In this document: positions 6,974 through 10,208 of the stretch, in pieces | Numbering within the stretch: position 1 is the stretch's first letter | Layout: every line of letters begins with the position of its first letter | Origin: Prevotellaceae bacterium | GTDB taxonomy: Bacteria > Bacteroidota > Bacteroidia > Bacteroidales > UBA932 | NCBI GenBank assembly: GCA_031279735.1 | Contig: JAITHX010000254.1 | Span: 1-10,208 of the forward strand | Direction of reading: 5' to 3' | DNA: 10,208 bases | Position numbers and translations under genes: made by a program | Notes under the pieces: generated by a model | Told to the model about the DNA's origin: nothing | Databases searched by the model: none | Seen by the model: the letters and a program-made list of their open reading frames with translations, nothing else

Positions 6974-6989
6974 CTATACCCTTCCTATA
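6946..6989. repeat. 11-bp tandem repeat, four copies
   Basis: Four consecutive copies of (T/C)CCTTCCT(A/G)TA at 6946-6956, 6957-6967, 6968-6978 and 6979-6989, differing at only two positions. The 11-bp period changes reading frame with each copy gained or lost. Confidence 0.85.
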
Positions 6990-7093
6990 CCCGGAACAAC
7001 GATATGTTCTGTAGCATTTACAGCGATTGTTCCTTTTTCCGTGACGCTGCCGGACAAGTCCGAAGCGGCAACTATGATGTCGGTTGTCTCCAT
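6974..7093 (-). CDS. Possible 39-residue small protein, unrecognised
   Basis: The ATG at 7093 opens a 39-codon frame starting METTDIIVAASDLSGSVTEK and continuing to TIAVNATEHIVVPGIGRV before TAG at 6976-6974. The composition is ordinary for a folded beta-rich protein, unlike the basic repeat-derived frames around it. The open frame extends upstream without a stop to about 7159 (just inside a TGA) but without another ATG. The last residues are encoded by the 11-bp repeat. No promoter box of the TAnnTTTG type or ribosome site was found. It may be a gene remnant. Low confidence. Confidence 0.2.
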   Translation of the reverse strand: METTDIIVAASDLSGSVTEKGTIAVNATEHIVVPGIGRV

Positions 7094-7193
7094 GTTTGTC
7101 TGATGCTTGTCGCCGCAGAATCTTGCGAATCCTGCAAATCTTATGAAAATTCCGGTTCAGACAAAAAAGCGACAAATTGAAATGCACCCAATC

Positions 7194-7221
7194 AATTACG
7201 AATTACGAATTACGAATTACG
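7194..7221. repeat. AATTACG heptamer array, four copies
   Basis: Four perfect tandem copies of AATTACG. The unit differs by one base from the AATTAAG unit of the cluster at 6570-6749 and by two from AATTAAC at 7692-7740, and all share the 7-bp period. Confidence 0.9.
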
Positions 7222-7246
7222 ACTTCGGCTGTGTATGATTGTTTTT

Positions 7247-7288
7247 CTTTCCGCCGCAGTCTTTCCGTCGCAGTCTTTCCGCCGTTGC
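7247..7288. repeat. 14-bp tandem repeat, nearly three copies
   Basis: CTTTCCGCCGCAGT (7247-7260), CTTTCCGTCGCAGT (7261-7274) and CTTTCCGCCG followed by TTGC (7275-7288). The third copy decays at its end. Confidence 0.75.
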
Positions 7289-7320
7289 GGGGCGTGAAAC
7301 TTTCATCTCCGATGCGTTCT

Positions 7321-7404
7321 GAAACAAAGGTTGAAACGAAGCATGAAACGAAGCATGAAACGAAACGGGAAGCAAAGCATGAAACAAAGCGGGAAGCAAC
7401 TCGT
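7321..7404. repeat. 12-bp degenerate tandem repeat, seven copies
   Basis: Seven consecutive 12-bp units of the type GAAACGAAGCAT; the two at 7333-7344 and 7345-7356 are identical and the others differ at one to five positions. In the plus-strand frame it would encode a Glu-Thr-Lys-His tetrapeptide repeat, but I see no supporting gene. Confidence 0.85.
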
Positions 7405-7586
7405 TTTTCACGAACGGAACGCGCAATATCTTCGAGAAATCATCTGAAACAGGCATGAAACAGCCGCAGTGTTTTTGATTCGCGAGGAAACCGCAGGCGC
7501 GATACGCCCCCGTCAGGCTGTTCTTAAAACAGACTAGCAGGAAGAGCAGGCAGCCTCCAATTGCGTGAAGAAGACTGTTTTAAAGA

Positions 7587-7745
7587 TAATTGTTAATTGT
7601 TAATTGTTAATTGTTAATTGTTGATTATTAATTGTTAATGCCTGTCGGACGGGCGGAGTGAGACGGAGACACTGAGCCGATAGGCATTAACAATTAACAA
7701 TTAACAATTAACAATTAACAATTAACAATTAACAATTAACCATTA
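7587..7745. repeat. AATTAAC heptamer arrays forming a long inverted repeat
   Basis: The left arm (7587-7640) has five perfect TAATTGT units, one degenerate unit (TGATTAT at 7622-7628), one perfect unit and TAATG. The right arm has seven perfect AATTAAC units (7692-7740) and ends in CATTAAT. Between them TAATGCCTGTCGG (7636-7648) pairs with CCGATAGGCATTA (7677-7689) with one G-T wobble around a 28-nt loop (7649-7676). The whole can form a stem of about 65 bp. It ends 26 bp before the protease -7 box. Confidence 0.92.
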
Positions 7746-7771
7746 ATTATATTTGTTTGTAAAAATATTTA

Positions 7772-7779
7772 TAACTTTG
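7772..7779 (+). promoter_or_regulatory. Promoter -7 box of the metalloprotease gene
   Basis: TAACTTTG matches TAnnTTTG. Two TTTG tetramers lie upstream at 7752-7755 and 7756-7759, but their spacing to the box (16 and 12 bp) is shorter than the usual 19-21 bp. The heptamer array ends directly upstream of them. The start is expected near 7786. Confidence 0.5.
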
Positions 7780-7799
7780 CCCCGTTGTTTGGCAAAAGA

Positions 7800-7875
7800 T
7801 TTTCGTAAAGGTTTAGTACGAAAAACCCGCGAGCAGCGGGGATTATAGCGGGTCGACATGCTTTGGCTGTGTCGG
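7800..7875 (+). promoter_or_regulatory. Structured leader of the protease mRNA, three candidate stem-loops
   Basis: Three consecutive inverted repeats lie in the predicted leader. TTTTCGTA/TACGAAAA (7800-7807 and 7817-7824, 9-nt loop) is perfect, CCCGC/GCGGG (7826-7830 and 7836-7840, 5-nt loop) is perfect, and TCGACA/TGTCGG (7853-7858 and 7870-7875) has one wobble. The unpaired stretch up to the ATG at 7930 is A-rich. It matches no riboswitch I recognise. Confidence 0.4.
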
Positions 7876-7929
7876 ATTCCGCAAGAGTGAAAGTGAAAAA
7901 ATTAACGCAAGTGGTAAAAAGTATAATTT

Positions 7930-10208
7930 ATGAGACATTATTTATCTACGTCAAGTCCGTTTTTCGGATTCGGATTCACAATGGCAGTAATCGCCTTCTT
8001 TTCGTTTTCTCCGTTGTTTGCTCGGAAGACTCTGAACATAAACAACGAGAAATCTTTGGACGCCTTGATGCAGCAGGCGCCCGCAATGAGTTTTACCGGT
8101 TCGGGCGAAGGGCGTTCGCGTCCTTTCGACGCCAATCCAGCCTTAAGTAACCTTACTTCCGAGAATACCGGCGACACGCTGAAGCTCGACTTTTTCGAGG
8201 ATAAGCGCTATACGGCGGTTGTCAGTCGAGTTGCGCGAAGTTACGACGGCATCACCGGCATTACTGCCAGAATACTCAACAGCGAAAACGCTTACTGTTT
8301 CATTTCGGCTTCCGCCGGCGGAGTTTCCGTGTCGGCTGACATTCCGCAGTCCGACGAGCAGTTTTTCGCCGCAAGGCGAGACGGCGCTTCGGTGCTTCGT
8401 TCCGTCAAAATGTCCAGACTGATGGAGGCGGCGCGTCCTTGCGCCGAGTTTGTTCCGGGCGTTAACGACGGGCACGACGCTCACGCTCACGACGATGATG
8501 ATGACGGCGATGACGACGAAGAAGAAGAGCATCGGCATCCGGCAGCGCCGTCAGTTCCGGCGGCGCCATCGACCGACGATCCGGCTGTGATAGACGTTCT
8601 CGTTTTATATACCGATCAGGCTCGACAGTGGTGTCTTCAGGATACTCTCGTATCCGGCATCGACGATCTGATTGATCAGGCTATGCAGAAAGCCAATCTT
8701 GTTTTCTCCAATTCCAACACCGGGGTCACTGTAAGAGTCGTTCATAAATACCAGACCGGCTACCGAGCGGTCGACTCCAACGCCGACATCATGCGCTTGC
8801 AGGGCAAGAACGACGGCTATATGGACGATGTTCACGAAAAACGCAAGCAGTATAAAGCCGATATAGTGATGCTCATTGCCAAGGTCAGTGTTTACGGCGG
8901 TCAGGGAACGCTATTGTCGAGCGAGGGCGGTCAGATAGAGAACGGTTTCTCGTATTGTCGAGTACAGCAGCTCTCGTGGACCTACACCGCTCCTCACGAA
9001 ATAGGCCACAATCTCGGCTGTCATCACCACCGGATGCAACCCGGCGGCACTCGCGGTCTCTACACCTATTCCAACGGCTGGCGGGGAATGGCGCAGAACA
9101 AAAAAGTTTCTACTGTTATGACCTACGAACAGTTCGACAGTCAGGGCTATTTTCCCCACATTCCTTTCTTTTCCGATCCGCAGGCAAGCTATCTCGGCAC
9201 CTCGATAGGAAATGCAAGCGAAGCCAACAATACTCTTACCATCAAAAAATCCAAACATATAGTCGCGGCTTATTCCGACTATCTCAATCCCGCGCTGGCA
9301 ACCCTGTCCGTCACTCCGGGCAAGCTCGCGCCGGATTTCGACCCGGAAGTCAAGGACTACACCGTCACCGTAGCCTCCGGCACAAAGTCGGTCAACATTT
9401 CGGCTGCGGGTTCACATTCGGGCATAACTGTCATCGGCGCCGGAAACAAGACGCTCTCTCTGCCCGAACACACCTTCACCGTTACGCTGCGCGGAGCCGA
9501 AAACTCCACTGTCGCTTACACAGTCAAGGTGATTCGCGATGCCGACGAGCCGTCTCTGAAAAGTCTTTCGGTGAGCGGAGCGGCGTTAAGTCCCGCATTT
9601 TCGCCGGCTGTACTGCTCTATTCCGCGAGCGTGCCTGCCGACGTCGCCACAGTCGAAATATCCGCCGAAGCCGACGGGAATGGCACAGTGAGCGGCGCCG
9701 GAACGAAATCGCTGAAAGCCGGCGAAAACACTTTTGAAATAATCGTGACGGGCAACAATGGCGCGAACAAAATCTATATGCTGAAGATCGCAAGATCGGA
9801 AAGCGGCAATGCGGACTTGAGCTATCTGACGGCCGGAAACTATGCTCTGTCGCCTTTATTCTCTCCGGAAATATCGAACTACTCCGTCGCTGTTGCACAC
9901 GTCAACGAAAACGTAGTTATAGCCGCCGCCGCGGCGCACCCCGGCGCCGCGGTGGAAGGCACGGGCTTCAAACCGCTCGACGTGGGCGACAACACTTTCC
10001 GCATAAAGGTGACAGCCGAGAATGGCACGGTGAAAGTCTATACCCTGATTGTGACCCGCACGGAAGTTGTTAAACCGAGCGGCGATGCAACCCTTAAGAG
10101 TCTGACGACGGATGCGGACAACATGAATCCGGCCTTCTCGCCAGCCTTCACGCATTACGCGCTCTCCACCTCAGCCGAAAGGATCACCGTAAGCGCGAAG
10201 GCAAATCA
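7930..10208 (+). CDS. Secreted metzincin metalloprotease with cadherin-like beta-sandwich repeats, C-terminus cut by window edge
   Basis: Predicted exported zinc endopeptidase of M12-type (reprolysin-like); residues 1-759 are visible. The frame is closed by TAA two codons before the ATG, which fixes the start. The signal peptide ends at about residue 31 (MAVIAFFSFSPLFA). A prodomain-like region (about 32-175) contains KLDFFEDKRYTAVVSRV and ENAYCFISAS. A His/Asp/Glu-rich linker (182-203) precedes the catalytic domain, which starts at VIDVLVLYTDQARQW. The zinc site is HEIGHNLGCHH (H356, E357, H360, G363, H366), with the Met-turn M397 in STVMTYE. Four cadherin-like beta-sandwich repeats follow (455-537, 538-622, 626-710 and 718 to the edge), with LSPAFSP and NTFxxxVTxxNG-type motifs. 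Secreted proteases of this architecture in Bacteroidota often end in a sorting domain, which would lie beyond the window. The substrate is unknown. Confidence 0.9.
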   Translation, partial: MRHYLSTSSPFFGFGFTMAVIAFFSFSPLFARKTLNINNEKSLDALMQQAPAMSFTGSGEGRSRPFDANPALSNLTSENTGDTLKLDFFEDKRYTAVVSRVARSYDGITGITARILNSENAYCFISASAGGVSVSADIPQSDEQFFAARRDGASVLRSVKMSRLMEAARPCAEFVPGVNDGHDAHAHDDDDDGDDDEEEEHRHPAAPSVPAAPSTDDPAVIDVLVLYTDQARQWCLQDTLVSGIDDLIDQAMQKANLVFSNSNTGVTVRVVHKYQTGYRAVDSNADIMRLQGKNDGYMDDVHEKRKQYKADIVMLIAKVSVYGGQGTLLSSEGGQIENGFSYCRVQQLSWTYTAPHEIGHNLGCHHHRMQPGGTRGLYTYSNGWRGMAQNKKVSTVMTYEQFDSQGYFPHIPFFSDPQASYLGTSIGNASEANNTLTIKKSKHIVAAYSDYLNPALATLSVTPGKLAPDFDPEVKDYTVTVASGTKSVNISAAGSHSGITVIGAGNKTLSLPEHTFTVTLRGAENSTVAYTVKVIRDADEPSLKSLSVSGAALSPAFSPAVLLYSASVPADVATVEISAEADGNGTVSGAGTKSLKAGENTFEIIVTGNNGANKIYMLKIARSESGNADLSYLTAGNYALSPLFSPEISNYSVAVAHVNENVVIAAAAAHPGAAVEGTGFKPLDVGDNTFRIKVTAENGTVKVYTLIVTRTEVVKPSGDATLKSLTTDADNMNPAFSPAFTHYALSTSAERITVSAKAN

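Larger units (their letters stand above)
6553..7929. other. Gene-poor repeat island between the AbiE module and the protease
   Basis: About 1.38 kb without a convincing gene. From left to right it holds the AATTAAG inverted-repeat cluster (6570-6749), a unique stretch with two minus-strand short frames (6749-7093), an 11-bp tandem repeat (6946-6989), an AATTACG array (7194-7221), a 14-bp repeat (7247-7288), a 12-bp repeat (7321-7404), a small inverted repeat TTAAAACAG/CTGTTTTAA (7524-7532 and 7575-7583), the AATTAAC long inverted repeat (7587-7745), and the promoter and structured leader of the protease. Reading frames here (such as 7177-7458 plus or 7217-7456 minus) are produced by the repeats and are not believable genes. 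Confidence 0.75.

Noticed and set aside
7177..7458. 93-codon plus-strand frame and the 79-codon minus-strand frame 7217-7456
   Set aside because: Both are made largely from the 14-bp and 12-bp repeats, and the plus-strand frame also from the AATTACG array. They would encode tetrapeptide repeats, with no promoter or domain support.
7440..7590. A tRNA or other stable RNA gene
   Set aside because: Short inverted repeats exist (TTAAAACAG/CTGTTTTAA), but no cloverleaf, T-loop or acceptor stem could be matched.
6570..7745. CRISPR array
   Set aside because: The repeat units are 7 bp and contiguous, with no unique spacers of regular length and no cas genes nearby.
6553..7929. Insertion sequence or transposon
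   Set aside because: No transposase frame, no terminal inverted repeats bounding a gene, and no target-site duplication could be identified; the inverted repeats are made of heptamers.
8955..9898. Frames 8955-9737 (plus) and 9524-9898 (minus) inside the protease
   Set aside because: They are out of frame with the clear metzincin and beta-sandwich reading and have Arg/Ser-rich shadow composition.

Overview
The window looks like a chromosomal segment of a member of the Bacteroidota, most likely Bacteroidales. The reasons are a BatA aerotolerance-type protein with its Bacteroidota-style BatD-like partner, TAnnTTTG-type -7 promoter boxes ahead of five transcription units, the absence of clear Shine-Dalgarno sequences, and a secreted metalloprotease carrying cadherin-like beta-sandwich repeats. 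I ran no database search, so family names rest on motifs read by eye.

Left half (1-5177), all on the minus strand. topA (DNA topoisomerase I, C-terminus cut by the window edge) is followed, going right, by a YbgC/FadM-type hotdog thioesterase and an unrecognised 152-residue protein that share one promoter. Next come batA (VWA domain, MIDAS motif intact) and an overlapping BatD-like gene with its own promoter. The usual companions of this cluster (moxR, DUF58, batB, batC) are absent on both sides.

Middle (5183-6552). A divergently transcribed AbiE-type toxin-antitoxin module lies on the plus strand. The AbiEi/DUF6088-like antitoxin appears complete and has a perfect 18-bp palindrome in its leader. 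The AbiEii-like toxin gene overlaps it by ATGA but has lost its nucleotidyltransferase core through an in-frame internal deletion, so antitoxin and autoregulation probably remain without an active toxin.

Repeat island (6553-7929). There is no convincing gene here. Three heptamer arrays belong to one family (AATTAAG, AATTACG, AATTAAC). Two of them are arranged as large inverted repeats. Between them lie 11-, 12- and 14-bp tandem repeats and two collinear short reading frames on the minus strand. The island ends in a TAACTTTG promoter box and a leader of about 145 nt with three potential stem-loops.

Right end (7930-10208). This is the start of a large secreted zinc metalloprotease (metzincin HExxHxxGxxH plus Met-turn) followed by at least four cadherin-like beta-sandwich repeats; the gene runs off the window. 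The most unusual parts are the repeat island next to the protease promoter and the disarmed toxin.
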